NCBI GenBank assembly: GCA_035582835.1
Contig: JAYKAV010003365.1
Location: 1,099,623-1,163,622 of the forward strand
DNA: 64,000 bases
DNA from: Phoebastria nigripes
Lineage: Eukaryota; Chordata; Aves; Procellariiformes; Diomedeidae
Direction of reading: 5' to 3'
Positions 15,235 through 27,840 of the stretch are shown here, piece after piece. The position numbers were made by a program, and so were the translations under genes. The notes below the pieces were generated by a model that worked only from the letters and a program-made list of their open reading frames with translations, ran no database searches and was not told where the DNA came from. Every line of letters begins with the position of its first letter. Position 1 is the stretch's first letter.

Positions 15235-15280
15235 GGGGGGGTGTGCGGGGGGTGTGCGAGGGGTGTGCATGTGCGTGTGC
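15235..15280 (+). repeat. G-rich GGGGTGTGC minisatellite
   Basis: Variants of GGGGTGTGCG repeat about four times and then degrade into GTGCGTGTGC. The G runs give G-quadruplex potential. Confidence 0.8.
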
Positions 15281-15804
15281 CTGCGCTCCCAACTCGAAAT
15301 AGGACAGCTTGTGAAAAATGCCTAACTTTCAGTTATGAAACACTAGAGTCAGAGGTCCCCCCATTGGCAGCTATATTGCTCCTGCCCACGAAAATCTAAA
15401 ACAAGGACCCGTTTAGATACAGCCGACGCTTCTCTTTGGCATTTCAAACTTTCCTTTAAAACTCCACGAGGATGCCCACGGACTCCTGAGGCCTCTCCCC
15501 CACGTCGCCGCAGCAGCCGTAGCAGGCAGACAGTGCATTAGAAGGCAGGGACTGCAAGCACTTCTGCTTGGGATTTACTTCTGGAGGCGCGCTCCAGCAA
15601 CCTACATTTTCAGTGTCCCTCTAGCATATAATCACACTGCTTTTGGCTGCTTAAGCAATGCCAGCTTTCATGCATTCCTCGTTTTTGTGTAAACATATTT
15701 ACATTTGTAACTCCTAACTGGCTTAACGCTACACAGGCATTTTGAGGAAAACCCTACCAGCGCTTGAATTAAATGCAACACTTTGACAGTCAATTACGAA
15801 CACA

Positions 15805-15812
15805 GTAAACAA
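15805..15812 (-). promoter_or_regulatory. Exact FOXO octamer at the edge of the intronic CpG patch
   Basis: CACAGTAAACAATGG contains the exact element and sits about 30 bases from the CpG-rich patch at 15840-16085. The pairing makes this the most plausible single regulatory location among the intronic copies. Confidence 0.35.
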
Positions 15813-15839
15813 TGGACCGGCTGAATTAGGGGGGCTGCA

Positions 15840-16085
15840 TTTCCACAGAGGGCTCCCGGTGACTTCGGCGACCGCGCGAGCGAGGGCTAACCCAAGTGGG
15901 GCTTCGGCTGAGCGGGCCTGTGAAAACACCACGCTGCGCTGGCACGAAACTGGAAAGCGAAAGAGGGAAGCAGCCCTGAGCCTGACCCCGATCTCGCAGA
16001 GCGAAACCGTGCGGCTCAAAGCTTGCGCTGGTGAAGTGGGGTCGCGGCGCGCTCCTTCGTCACCTGCCAAGAGGCACATTCACAA
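15840..16085. promoter_or_regulatory. Small CpG-rich island inside FOXO3 intron 1
   Basis: About 240 bases are dense in CpG (for example GGCGACCGCGCGAGCG and GGGTCGCGGCGCGC), in sharp contrast to the CpG-poor intron on either side. An exact FOXO octamer lies 30 bases to its left (15805-15812). Unmethylated intronic CpG patches often mark enhancers or alternative promoters. No coding start is recognised. Confidence 0.45.
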
Positions 16086-18063
16086 CCTGTTAGGTCATAA
16101 ATTAAAAGCGCCTGAGCACGTTGCGTCATGACTGCTCCATGCCACTCGACTGCGACGGGTGCGGGAGAGGCTGGCGACCTGGATTTAGACCAGGGGCTGC
16201 ACATAAAAACTGACGGGTTTGCTGGGAAGCCCCTCTGCAAAAGCTCGCCCGGGGGGCCTATGCCGCAGCAGCCCGAGTTACAAAGGTGCCGAGTGCCCTT
16301 ACCGTGATTCAACACATTACAAAAAAGTTACAAAATCTCCATGTGGAGAGTTTCAGTTGTCACCACCGGCTTTGGAGGAGGTCGGGGCACCTCGATTCCT
16401 CACCTGAGGATGACAATTCGACACCAAATGTGTATTTCCACACAGGAGCTGATAAAAATATCCCGAAAACGGAAGGGAGATAAGAGTGCCAGGGTATGCC
16501 CTGCAACAGTGCTGCCCATAGGGAAAATACTTCACAGGAACCAACTATTTAAGGTCCCTCCTCCCTGCAAATATCTGGCTCTGTATTAAAACCAATTAAC
16601 AATAATCTACTAATAACAAGACTGTGATGTAGCTGCAAGATTCCCCTAAAGCAAAATCCTGCCAACGCTAGTAATTGATTCGGCAACGTGCACCAGCTCA
16701 ATGGCACAGGCGTCTCCAATTCTTGGAAACATTACATCCAGTCTAATTCCCCCCCAAGGTCACCACAACCATCAGAAAATCCCCGTACATCGTGACCCAG
16801 AGAGCTGTGACTGAACAGCTGTTATCAATAGCCTGGGAAACTGAAGCACAGTATCTGAAAGGCATCAGCCACCACCACTGAAGCCCTCAGCCGACCGAGC
16901 TGCTGAAATGGCTTGGGGACCAGTGGCGGAGAATAAACCACAGATTTCTCTTGCGGGAGAGGAAGCGGGGCATGCCAGATGTGCCTTTGCGCTATTTGCT
17001 GCAATGCGTGTTTGCATGCACTTTGTTGCGATGGAAAGGGAAGAGGCCACCCTGTTACCTGATGAAAGTTTTGAACTTTATCACGAAGGAACAAGGGACT
17101 CATAAACTGCACGCTCTATGCGTAAGCTCTTTAAAAGGTCAATATAAGGTTATTCTCACCATTAAACAACTTGAACTAGCACCGAGTCCATTGGAAGCTG
17201 CCCACTGACTATGACAGAAGCTAAGTTGCACCCAGTGAAAGCAGCAAAGGTGTCCATCCTCCCACATCACCTCCAAGGCATCACCTTGCAGTTTTAAGCA
17301 GCAATTCAGTATGAGTTTCTCAGTCTAATTCTGATAACAAAAAAACTGTGATCAGCTTCCCACCTAGATGTGGAGGCATTTACCAGAATCATTAAAGACC
17401 AGGCATGAAGTTAGCAGCAGAGGCAGAAGATACAAGAATAACCGGGGAGCTATGTAAGGAAAAGGCTCTTTACATTTACTAGTCTAAATACACCACGTCA
17501 GAGGGCACCTATTAGAGGATGCAGAATATGGTGTGACTACAGACCGGATACTTTGATGTCTTACATATTATCAGTGAGGAACTTGTATGTCTCCTCTCTT
17601 CTCACCAATAGGGAAGGAAAAAGGAACAGCCCCTCACCATGGAAATGAGAGCAATTACTACACGTACCACTAAATATTTTAGGGACAGCTCAGTAGCCCT
17701 ATGAACTGTATAATCTCAGACACTGTTTGCTGTCTAGTTCAGGCCACACCAAAACAGAGATCGAAGTCTCTGTAAGGCTGGATCCTCCATCTCTTACACA
17801 AATGAGCAATCCCTCTGTAAACAGTATCAGCAGAGGGAATAGGACTACCCAAATGACTAAGGATTTGCACACCGACAGCACCAGGACTGCTTACCTAAGG
17901 GTGGATTAGTTAAAAAAATAAACAATGTTGTAAATTATAGGTGGTACTGTGAGCCCCACCTACACCTCGTATTGTCCAACACTTCCTATTATAAAACCCT
18001 GTTCCCCGTTGCTAACAGCTTTGCAAACCTGAACTGAAACTGGGATTAGAAACAGGATCAGTG

Positions 18064-18330
18064 GCCTGGGATGGGCAAGACATGAGAAGTAGGGAATCCC
18101 GGGGCAGGGGAAAAATGTGGAATGGGGAGCTGGACAAAAAAACCAGGCAAGCTGGACAAGGAGAGCAGATCTGGAAACCAGAGGAGGTGGGCAGAGGGGT
18201 GGGAGATCACAGGAAAAGGAAGGAGGGATGCATGGAGCAGGACTGGAAATTGCAGGGAAGGAGGCTGGGAGAGGAGACCGCGGGGGGCGAGGAGCTTGGG
18301 GAGGGGAGAAGAGGATGCAGGGCTGGGACG
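18064..18330 (+). repeat. Purine-rich (G/A) tract
   Basis: About 270 bases strongly biased to G and A on the plus strand (polypyrimidine on the FOXO3 sense strand), with GGGAGG and GGAGAAG themes. It stays open in all three plus-strand frames, which produces false ORFs on both strands. Confidence 0.65.
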
Positions 18331-18992
18331 GTGCCCGTCGGGGAAGCCCACGGATACTGGCGAGGCGAATGACACAGACGAGCAGACCGGGAAGGGCGTA
18401 TTTCTTTACTCAGAGCTGAGTGCAACAAATATGGCACAGGGCCCACACAGAGATCACGGGGGATGAGCCAAAACCCTGAATACCCCTTGAAGCATCCAGC
18501 CCAACAAGGAGACTGGGGGTGGATAGAGTGTGTGAGCTCGTTACTAACGACGGTGTCATAGCCAGCATGAGAAGTAATTTCAAGTGTTAGAGGCAACTTT
18601 ATTTCTGACATTTTGCACTTGGCTTTTATACTGAAACATTTTTTTGGTGTAGATTTTCGTACAAATGAAGTACGCTCTTATTTAGTACTTCTGCTCGGCA
18701 CTTCACTGAACAGTGAGAACTATCCACAGAGATACTCCAGCGATCTGCAGTTAACGGTCAAGCCACGCGAAATCCAACTTTCCTACTCCCTGTCTGCTCC
18801 TGGAAAATGGGAAGGGCCCATCACCGGCACTGCTCAAACCCACCCGCTGTATCGTGGTGCTTCTAGGGAGAAAGCTGCTGGCCCCCGCACGCCCGTACCC
18901 ACCTGGAAGAATCAGGTGGTTTGATACCTGACACAGTTTCCTGCAGAAAATAAGGAAACTATCATCTCTCAGCCCATGCAGAGCTTTTTTTT

Positions 18993-19044
18993 AAAAAAAC
19001 AAACAAACAAACAAAAACCAAACCAAAACAAACAAACAAAAAAA
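18993..19044 (+). repeat. (AAAC)n simple repeat
   Basis: An imperfect AAAC/ACAAA array with interspersed CC, preceded by a short T run. Confidence 0.85.
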
Positions 19045-22000
19045 CCCAACAACCATCCAACTAAAATGTCAAACCAGAAACCAGGCCCCAAGACTGGATA
19101 AATTTAGTAAGATGTCATGATTCAACTACAATCAAAGGAAATCCATACTTCATTTCTCAAACAACTGCTATCATACTGTTCAAGCAACCTGTTTTTCCTT
19201 CAGGCTGAGGGGACACCACATCCACACTATTTCTCAATTTACTACTTTTTCCTTTTTTTTTTTTTCCCTTCAATTAGAGAACATTGTCATTCCACATGCT
19301 TAGTACAAGCCTGAATAAAAAATGACACACGAGAAGCGTTTGCCAGGGTTAAGTCCTGACACAGCTGTTGGAAAAACCCAAAATGAACATTTTATCCTGG
19401 CCAAATCAGTGTTCTTTTCACTATTTATACTCTTGGATCCAGCAGCTGCAAATGACACTACAGGTCATGTTGTCCTAAATGGACAAAGAATCTGAGGATC
19501 CTCTCAAGTTCTGGAGGCTTGTTTGTACTTCTGTTCTCCCTTCTCAATACTTCGCAGTGCTGCTGCACCAACCCCAATTTGCTGCGAGTTTAAGTTGGGT
19601 ACCAAATTCTGGTCAGAACAGATTTTTCAGCTAAGATTTTCCATCTTTAAAAAAAAGGAAAAAAAAGACCATTTTTCCTGCTTCCATTTTTCAGCACCAT
19701 AGGATCAACACTGGCTGCTCAGTTGATAATACCCCTCTTTATTTGAAGTTATTTTTCTCCTTTCACCACCCACATTCATCTGGGACTTATTCAGTATTAT
19801 TCTGCCTGACACCGGTCCAAAACAGCAAACAATTTCTGTAACAGCACAATAAGCAGAGCAGACCCTAACAGAGGCGCTTCGTCGTCTAAGAATCCCCTTA
19901 TGTAACATCCAGTTACGTACCGAAAATAATGTCGAAAAACTTGTAGGGAAGTTAGATACAGCTGTGCCTTTAACAGAACAACTTCTCTGGTATCAGAACC
20001 AGCGTTTTACAAGCAGGGAAACGTTTCTGCTGTACTTTGGCCTTCTGTCATCAGAGAGAGGTGTAGATTTATGCCCTTCCTCCTTCTAAATTAGACTCCT
20101 TCAGCGCCCTATTTTATATTCTTCCTGACAGGTCCCTATTTTGTATTAAAAAAACCCTGCTGTCGCTGTGTTCTCTTTCCAGCCAAAAGAGAAAACTCCT
20201 GCCACCGAGTCAAGCGGCAAGAGGTAACTCTGCAGTTAAAACTGCGAGGATAAAATACTTTGCCCAGCAACATATTCATTTCCAGCAGGATTTGATAAAA
20301 TTATAATTCGCTGTCCAGAAAAAGACTAAAACATTAAACCATATTATACTGAGAAAGTCAAAATAGGTCATTCAATCAGCGTTATTCCCCCTTCATTTCA
20401 AACATAATACAAAGCAGTTAAGTAGTTTCTCTTGCAATTAGCATCATCTTTGTCTCCTCGGTGTCTAAAATACACTGGAGATATGGAGCTGCTCTGACTC
20501 TACAGCAGCCCAGGCCCTGCTCCCCACCATCACCGACTTCTCAGTGAACACACAGAGGTGAAATCCTATCTTCAATGATTGCAACTATGATCGTTTTCTT
20601 TGGTTTTTCCAGTTCCGTGGTCTATCACCTCAAATGACAGACCTTTTCCCACTGATTAAAGAGGAGTACGGATGCACTCGGGGATCTCCAGCTGCTCATG
20701 CACGTCCCACTCCATGCTCCGACCAGGAGGACTTGTTACCTGGCAGAGCCCTGAAGAAGCTGGGCTAGAAACAGCCTCCCTGGGGAACGGCAGGGTTTTN
20801 GAGATCTTTCCTGGATGTGAGAAGTCTGACATATGCTTCAAATGCATTTTAATTTAGAAAAAAAATGTTGGAAAGATTTTATTTATGTTTCTAATTAGGT
20901 AAACAGTATGCTTCTTCCACCTGCTCCAAGCTACCCCACTAGGCCCAGTAGACATCAGATGTCTATGAACATACATCAGGTTGATTTACTCCCCACTGCT
21001 AGCTCATGGAATCCTCCCTCCTCCCAGCCCCGTATGCTACTACCTCATGGCCTACACACTTTCCCTCTTTTTTTTTAGGTAAAATGGACTCACTATTAAT
21101 TTTCAAATGCCTTCTTAAGCACACAGCTCCCTTCCCCAGAGCTTTCTGAAAAACAGCTCCTCATAAAAGATTTCTCTCCTACCCCAGGTGTGCAAACCTT
21201 CTAGTACATTTTAATCAGAAGTATTTTTGCCGTGCATGAACCAGTCTGTAAGAGCAATGGGGCAAGAAATAAATCTCAACATGCTATGGGAAGCAAGAAT
21301 TACACTGTCAACATCATGATGAAAATAATAATATTAGGTTCGGAGCTTTCGGCTGCTACACAAACTAGGCTGGAAACCTCTGGCCCAATCCATGCAGAGC
21401 TCTGACATGATTTCCATTTGAAAATCGAAGATTTTAGATTGTGGCCCATTTATCTGGGCCACATATACGGCTCAGGCTACACAAACGCAGAAGCTGCTTG
21501 CACAAGATTCACAAAATGCTTCGGAGTTTTTACAGCTCCTCAGTGGCAGCATCATTCCTGGTGCCAACACTGTTCTCCTACAAAGGCGTCGTAGGACCAG
21601 CAGCCTCCCATTGTAGGTCTTGATGAATACTTAAAGAAGCACCATTCACTCTGAAACCTGACATCTCAGACAAATGGTTTTGAGTTCCCCCATACAGTGA
21701 AACTTTTAAACACAACAGATCGTGTTGCACAAAAACAGGGACAGCGGCTCTATGTGTCTCAGCTTACAAGCATCTCAGGACACGACTTGAACTGGCGTCA
21801 CATTCTCCTACGAATTCCTGGAAAAAAACATTCTCTGAAAATCAGTTAAGGTCCAGAGCAGCTTTGCAGAACAAACAGTAGGTTATAGGCTTTCAGGAAA
21901 CCACATCACTGCTCTCAGCGCAAAACCAATCAGCAAAAAAGGTGATAATGTGGGAGCCTGTGAAAGTCTCACACAAAGACATTCTTTATTGAGCGCTGTT

Positions 22001-22602
22001 CTCACTTATCAGACGCCAAATTTATGTACTAAGCATATCTAGAACTTTATATATGAAACTGATAAATCCTCCGTGAAGTACTAGCAAATGTATTTACACA
22101 AGATAGGAGTTCACAGCCTAACTTCACAAATACCCACAAAGTCAGAAACTTTTGATCTGGATTAAGTCTCGCANTTCAAGGTATGTTTACACTGCAAATT
22201 TCGTGTGAGAAAGTGGGGCTAACTTTGGTCATAACATGTCTTCAGAGAGCTGAAATATCTGCTTGAAGAGCTAGCNCGGAGAGAAAAAAAAACAAATACA
22301 GAAGGTTTTAAGAGCGCTGACACATAACTGGAGTATATATCAAGATAATTCAGTCCACATTCTAGATAAAACAAATAGGGCCGTGGAAGTCGTGTCCTAA
22401 AATGATTTCTTTAGAATAATGTATTTATTCTCCTTCATCCTACTTTGGAAAAAACGCAGAAACCAGCATGGTACAGCATGAGAAAACACTAAGTTATAAG
22501 GGCAAATCATCTACAGTCCTACACCTCCTCTACAGAGGTGTTGGCTGTCTAGACTAGGAGAGTAGTTTGTATTAGAATATTATTAGGTAATTAATATGTT
22601 TT

Positions 22603-22621
22603 TAAACAAAGCTTTGTTTAC
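22603..22621. promoter_or_regulatory. 18-base perfect palindrome carrying a FOXO octamer
   Basis: TAAACAAAGCTTTGTTTA is a perfect 18-base palindrome made of two inverted forkhead cores. With the next base, C, the right half reads TTGTTTAC (22614-22621), the exact FOXO element. A paired site could bind two forkhead domains. Function is inferred. Confidence 0.45.
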
Positions 22622-24139
22622 TTAAGCGCAACACTGTTACTAACACTCCCCGGTCGTGCTCAGTCCTCACTGGGAGTCCAGGCTCAGCTGCAACCAGGAT
22701 TTTAAGCACTGCTGGCTTGAGTCTTACTTAATTAATGCAAATGCATGCTGCTGCGGCACCGTAGGAGAGCCCCACTCTGCTGCTTTAACGTGGCCTTTAG
22801 CAGGGACAAGAGTCAGACCCGTCTCTCTCTACTTCATGTACCCATGAAAGTTGCACTGTCATAAACTGGGCTGCATCCAGGCAAACCAGTTTTCATTCCC
22901 ACTACGAATTGCTTTGGACTGAGCAGTTGCAGCAGCCAGGAGGCAGAGTGAAGACCAAGCGGACATGTGCCGATGTGTTTGGGTGCTCCTCTATCTGTCC
23001 TCCCCCAGCAGAACGCCCTTTGTCCTCATCAGCCTTCCAACTTATCTGCTGCCTCCCACTCCTCTGGGGTCGGGATAAGCAGATGTTACCTTCCTGTTCA
23101 AGTGCTGGCATCCAGCCCGGACCTGCCCTTTTCTGCTCACGCGACTCAGGAGCCAGCAAACCTACCGAAAACTTTTTTCCTAGGACTGCATCCCACCCGC
23201 TGGTCACAATCCCGGGCGTCCCCATGGCCTCCGCTGCTCCCTAGGGAGAGACGAAGGTCTCGGAAAGCCAGGGATGGGGAGGTGGGCTGGCCTGACGGCA
23301 CTGCAAGGCTGAGGGCTGGGTTACAAACAGCCTCCAGGCAGACCCACAGCACGACATAAAGTGTGAAGGCAGCCTCAGAGGCAGGTGTCAAAGGAGAAAA
23401 ACAGCACCTTTGGCAGCGCTCCTGCCTCCTGCCCTCATTCCGGAGCTCTCGACAGGATTTTGGCATGGAAACGTCAGCACAGACCCACCCTTCACCTCGA
23501 CACGGGCAGTGGGTAAACGGACGCAGAAGTGGCATGATCCAGTGACTCACCCCATGGAAACGCACCTGACCGCCNGCAGCACTCAGGTGTACAGCAGCCA
23601 GAGATCGCACAGGCAGAGACCCACACCCACTGCGAGCAGCCTCCTGCCCCCCAAAACTGGCAGGCAGCACTCTCTGGGAGAGCTGGAGGCACAAGCTGCA
23701 AAGGCCCTGACGACAAGCTGTCGGTGCCGCACGCCGTCCTCCTCGCTTCAAGTGGACCTTCCTCCAGCCCTGCGGCAATGATCCGCAGGCTGCCTCTGCC
23801 CTCCTGTCCCAGCGCGCGCCTCCCTCGCACGTCCCTTTACACGTAGCGAGTGGCAACTTCACCAGCAGGGGAAAAATAATGAAGAAAAGCAAAAGAATAC
23901 CTTGCCAAATAAACACGTTCAAGTGAGAACCCGGCATTTCATAATTCAGCTCTTAAGTACATAGCATGTTGCGATCGAGCAAGCAATCCATTCAATTCGT
24001 TAGCACAGGTCTGCTATAAGAGCTAATTTTCACAAGGCATTTCTTTACCAGTACAAATCGCCAGAAAGGCATTTCTCTGTCAGTGAAATCCTACAAAGGT
24101 GTTTTATATCAGTAGAAGTATTTAAATAGCCTTTATTTT

Positions 24140-24200
24140 TAATAGGTACCAGTGTACAGATAAAGAAAATTGCCCCAATAAGCAAAGTCCAGGTAGGACA
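24140..24200 (+). mobile_element. Possible MIR-like fragment
   Basis: GTACAGATAAAGAAAATTGC followed by CCCAATAAGCAAAGTCCAGG resembles the MIR TTTACAGATGAGGAAACTGAGGCCC block. Weak. Confidence 0.25.
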
Positions 24201-24209
24201 CACACACAG

Positions 24210-24276
24210 AGTCATTAACAAGACACCACACAGAGTTATTAACAAGACACCACACAGAGTTATTAACAAGACACCA
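24210..24276 (+). repeat. 24-base tandem repeat, about 2.8 copies
   Basis: Units at 24210-24233, 24234-24257 and 24258-24276 (partial) share AGTTATTAACAAGACACCA and differ at one base (C in the first copy). It is a recent local duplication next to a short CA run. Confidence 0.9.
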
Positions 24277-27200
24277 ATGCTGTTAACTCCTGACCTGCCT
24301 CAAACTCCCTGCAAAGCAGCGTTATGAGCATGTCAGTCCTCGAGCAAATGTGCGAGGGGGGTGGCCCAGAGAAAGGACTCTGGCTTTGCAGGGCAAGACT
24401 GGCTCCTCCTGGACCTCACAGCTAGGCGCTGCATCAGGAGGAACCACTCAGGCAAAAAGCAATGGTGACACGGCAATGCTCTTCTCCTCCAGCCCCACCA
24501 AAAGGCAGCGCCCTTGCTATTTCACCACAGGGATGAGGCAGAGCACTAACGCAATCACTCGCTTGGTCCCAACCCCTTACACTGCCCTGAAATTGTTCTT
24601 CGTCAGTCCTGTAGCCTCATCGCCTCCACGCTGTATCCCCAACCGAAATGCAGCTATACTCTGCAACATGCCCTGCACAGTTAGGAGCCAGCCCTCCATT
24701 TCCCACAGAGGCACACCATGCAACCCCCCCGGCTGGTGTTAGGAAGGGAAGGATGGAGAAGGTGAAGTAGGACATAATGTCCCTAGAGTCTCCCAAGACA
24801 GGAATGAAGAACTGGGGGATGGGGAATTGAAGAATGGAATTTATTTTTTTTAAATACTGGTATTTGGAAATTGAATGAGTGCTCTCTGCTTGTTACTTCC
24901 CTCATCTCACAGGTTTTAGACCAATGACCTCTGACAACCCTTGCCCAATGCATTGCCCAGGAGATAACTTGGATAACGTAGCTGATGGATACAGCAAGAC
25001 ATAACCTGCTGTTGTTGGAGACCATGCTCCACTCCAGCGGTGGCCTGCTCTCAACGGCTGCGGGAACCTCAAGGTCCATCATCCTCGGCCACGTAGAGCT
25101 GAAGACGCCCTCCCTGCAGGGCACCACAATGCGCCCCAGCAACTCCTACGTGCCCCCTCCAGCCTTGCGCACCTGAGCTTTTCCTACCCCTCCACCCCAA
25201 ACAGGGGCTAGGGCCACATCACCACAGGCCTCCCGATCTTCCTGCAGTTCCTGGCAAGCTGAGAAGCACGGCTCTTCCTCCAGCTGCCTCAATCAAAGGA
25301 GCAAGAGCTGTACCCACCACTATCAAAAACCGCTTGGAAACACTCTGGTTTGCTTGGGAAAGCTAAGCCGATGTCAAATAAATGTCAAATACACATGGGT
25401 AAGGAGCTGGTGCCTGTCAGCAGTGCAGTGGTATCCCCCNCACACAACTGGAACATCAGGAAACTGGTACAGCCGTGCAGAGAAGCACGGGATACCCCAT
25501 CCTGACTTTGTCTGAAGCAAGTTAGAACAAAACATCTCACTCTGAAGGAAAATCCCCTTCTGTAGACAAGCCACTTTTTAATAATAAGTGCTAAATGGAC
25601 TATTCAAGCAGGTAATTAATGTTAATTAACATATGTCAGGCCATAAATTGGCTAAATGCACCTCATCTTCCAAGCTTAGTGTGTGGCAATGCTTAGGAAA
25701 TTTTAACAGAAAAGAACAGTCTAAGTTTGTAGAAGCNCAAAAAAAGAGCAAATAAAAGGTTAAGCATAATCTTCCCTTAACTCACGGTGTGCTGAGCCAG
25801 CACTACCGAAAACTGATTGACTGTGCACATTACTTGAACACTTTATTTTGCTCCTGAACCGCTGCGCTACACACGTATTGTCAGCCCCAAGGAAAGCCAC
25901 ATCAAAAACACCCTGCAGCTCCTCGAGCGCTGCGTTATCAGGCAGGCCTTTATCAGGATGCTCGCTATGTGCTGCGGGACCTGGATGCGCCTCCTGCCCC
26001 GGGACCTGGCGAGGCTGTGGCCCCTTTCCAGCACCGACTCGGGAATCGCAGTTTTTCATGGCGGGGGGAACGAAACAGCGGCGGGAGGATGCTCAGAGCT
26101 CGCCCTCCTCCAGAGAGTCTGCCTTGAGACGCGGAGGGCCTCCTGCCTTTAAAAGAAACTAATGCTGCCATTTTATAACCCCGCCCTTGGGCACGTTTTC
26201 TGAGGCAGAGATAGTACTAAGGCTTTTAAAAAAGCGGGAGAGAAACAAGAACACGCGAAGATTTTAGCCTAAGTAACCACTTGCATTAGGAAACACTTTC
26301 AGTTTCTCCCTTGGCAAGCTGCCACTACGCTAAGACCCACTGTAATTGCATTGAAAATAAGAAACAATCCTCACAAAAGATTTTCCATACTTCCACGCAA
26401 AATAGCTGGCTGCCAAAATCTTGCAGGGCACCTTTAGGAGGCTGCCATCTAGAGAAATGCTTTGGCTGTTTATCCTCAGTTTTCCCTTATCTCCAAGGCA
26501 ATCCCTTCGGCCTCCCTTTGAGCCCAGCACACCCACCGTAATTTTCTGGGGTGATTTCACGTTTGTTCTCCCCATCCACCCCAGACAAGCTGGCTGAAAA
26601 CAGCCCGGCCGCTGCAGAGGGGTTTGGGGGGGCTGCACCCACCCCAGCGCTGCCTGCCTTCTGCAAAGGATGCCACCGACTCCGGGTTTCTACTTTGTCC
26701 ACATCAGCACAAAGAGCTTTCACAAAACCACCCGCTAACCCTAATCACCCGCCTTTCTAAATGCACCAGCACGTGCCCAGCCTCCCCTAATCTCCCAGGA
26801 TTACAGCAAAGTGGTGTAGCACCACCAAAATGACCCGAATACAAAATGGCCTCACGTGTAAGACACCGCTTGCTTTTCCAGGACAAAACCAAGCAGAAGC
26901 AGGACATCCCGGGGCAGGAGTGCCAGGACGCCTCTCTTCCCCAGCCCGACAGTCTCAGACAGCGTTTGTTCAAGCCAATACAATACAGCGTATATAAAAG
27001 CCACCAAGGTGATTTAATTTTTATTAGCATTAACCGTGTACTTTCAAACACACAGGCAAGTGTAGGCGCCAACCTCTGGCTCTCAAGCTTCCTATTTTAA
27101 ATATGCTCAAATATTGACACTAATAACCTATTACAGACAACGATGATGTTGCACAACTGTTTTAGGTAACCTTCTGTCTCTAAAGAACTGAGGAACGTTG

Positions 27201-27740
27201 ATTCCAGTATTTATCAGGCAGGTCTACCTGACAGCGATACTATCCGGCATCATTCGCTGGAGGTTTCCCATTCACATCAAAAGTTAAGTTTATCAGAGCC
27301 TGTGACTCTTTGCAGCTGATGACATTCACCAAGGCGATGTGTTTATATATATGCATTTAACAAGTCCTTCAGTGGAGGTGCTCCTCACTGTCACACTGTG
27401 GATCAAACAATGTCAATGATTCTGGGAGAGCTACTCGGTGCCTCTCTCTCTGCTCTAATAGCTGTCACCTGCCTGCATGAGCTGGGGAAAAGTGAGATCT
27501 TTGATGTACTTTACAGATATAAAATAATAATGTGCGCTAATATCTACATATGGTTTCTACTGGAAAGTTTAAAAAGTCATTTGTTACTTTGATACTAAAG
27601 TATACTCCTCTNTGATGCAAGAAGCTTGTTATCTAGCAGTTTTGACTTCGGGGCTGGAACCGCACATCTCTCTACGTTGCTCAGCACAAAATTCACTTAC
27701 AAATGTTACTGAGTATTTTGTTAAAGCACAACATAGTAAG

Positions 27741-27840
27741 GCTTTGATCAGGTAAGATGCTTAAGCAGTAAATTTAAGCACACAAGTAATCCCAGTGAAG
27801 TCCCAAGGATCCATTCACGTGCTTAAACCCGTGCTCACTT
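27741..27840. mobile_element. Ancient amniote interspersed repeat, unnamed
   Basis: GCTTTGATCAGGTAAGATGC, TTAAGCACACAAGTAATCCC and AGTGAAGTCCCAAGGATCC have the GCTTAAGCACATGAGTAATCC-CATTGAAGTC pattern that I recognise from many amniote loci. I cannot name the family with confidence. Confidence 0.45.

Noticed and set aside
23146..23937. 263-residue minus-strand open frame in FOXO3 intron
   Set aside because: It crosses an N, overlaps equally open frames on the plus strand, is Cys/Arg/Gly-biased like GC-rich noise, and has no recognisable domain or splice context.
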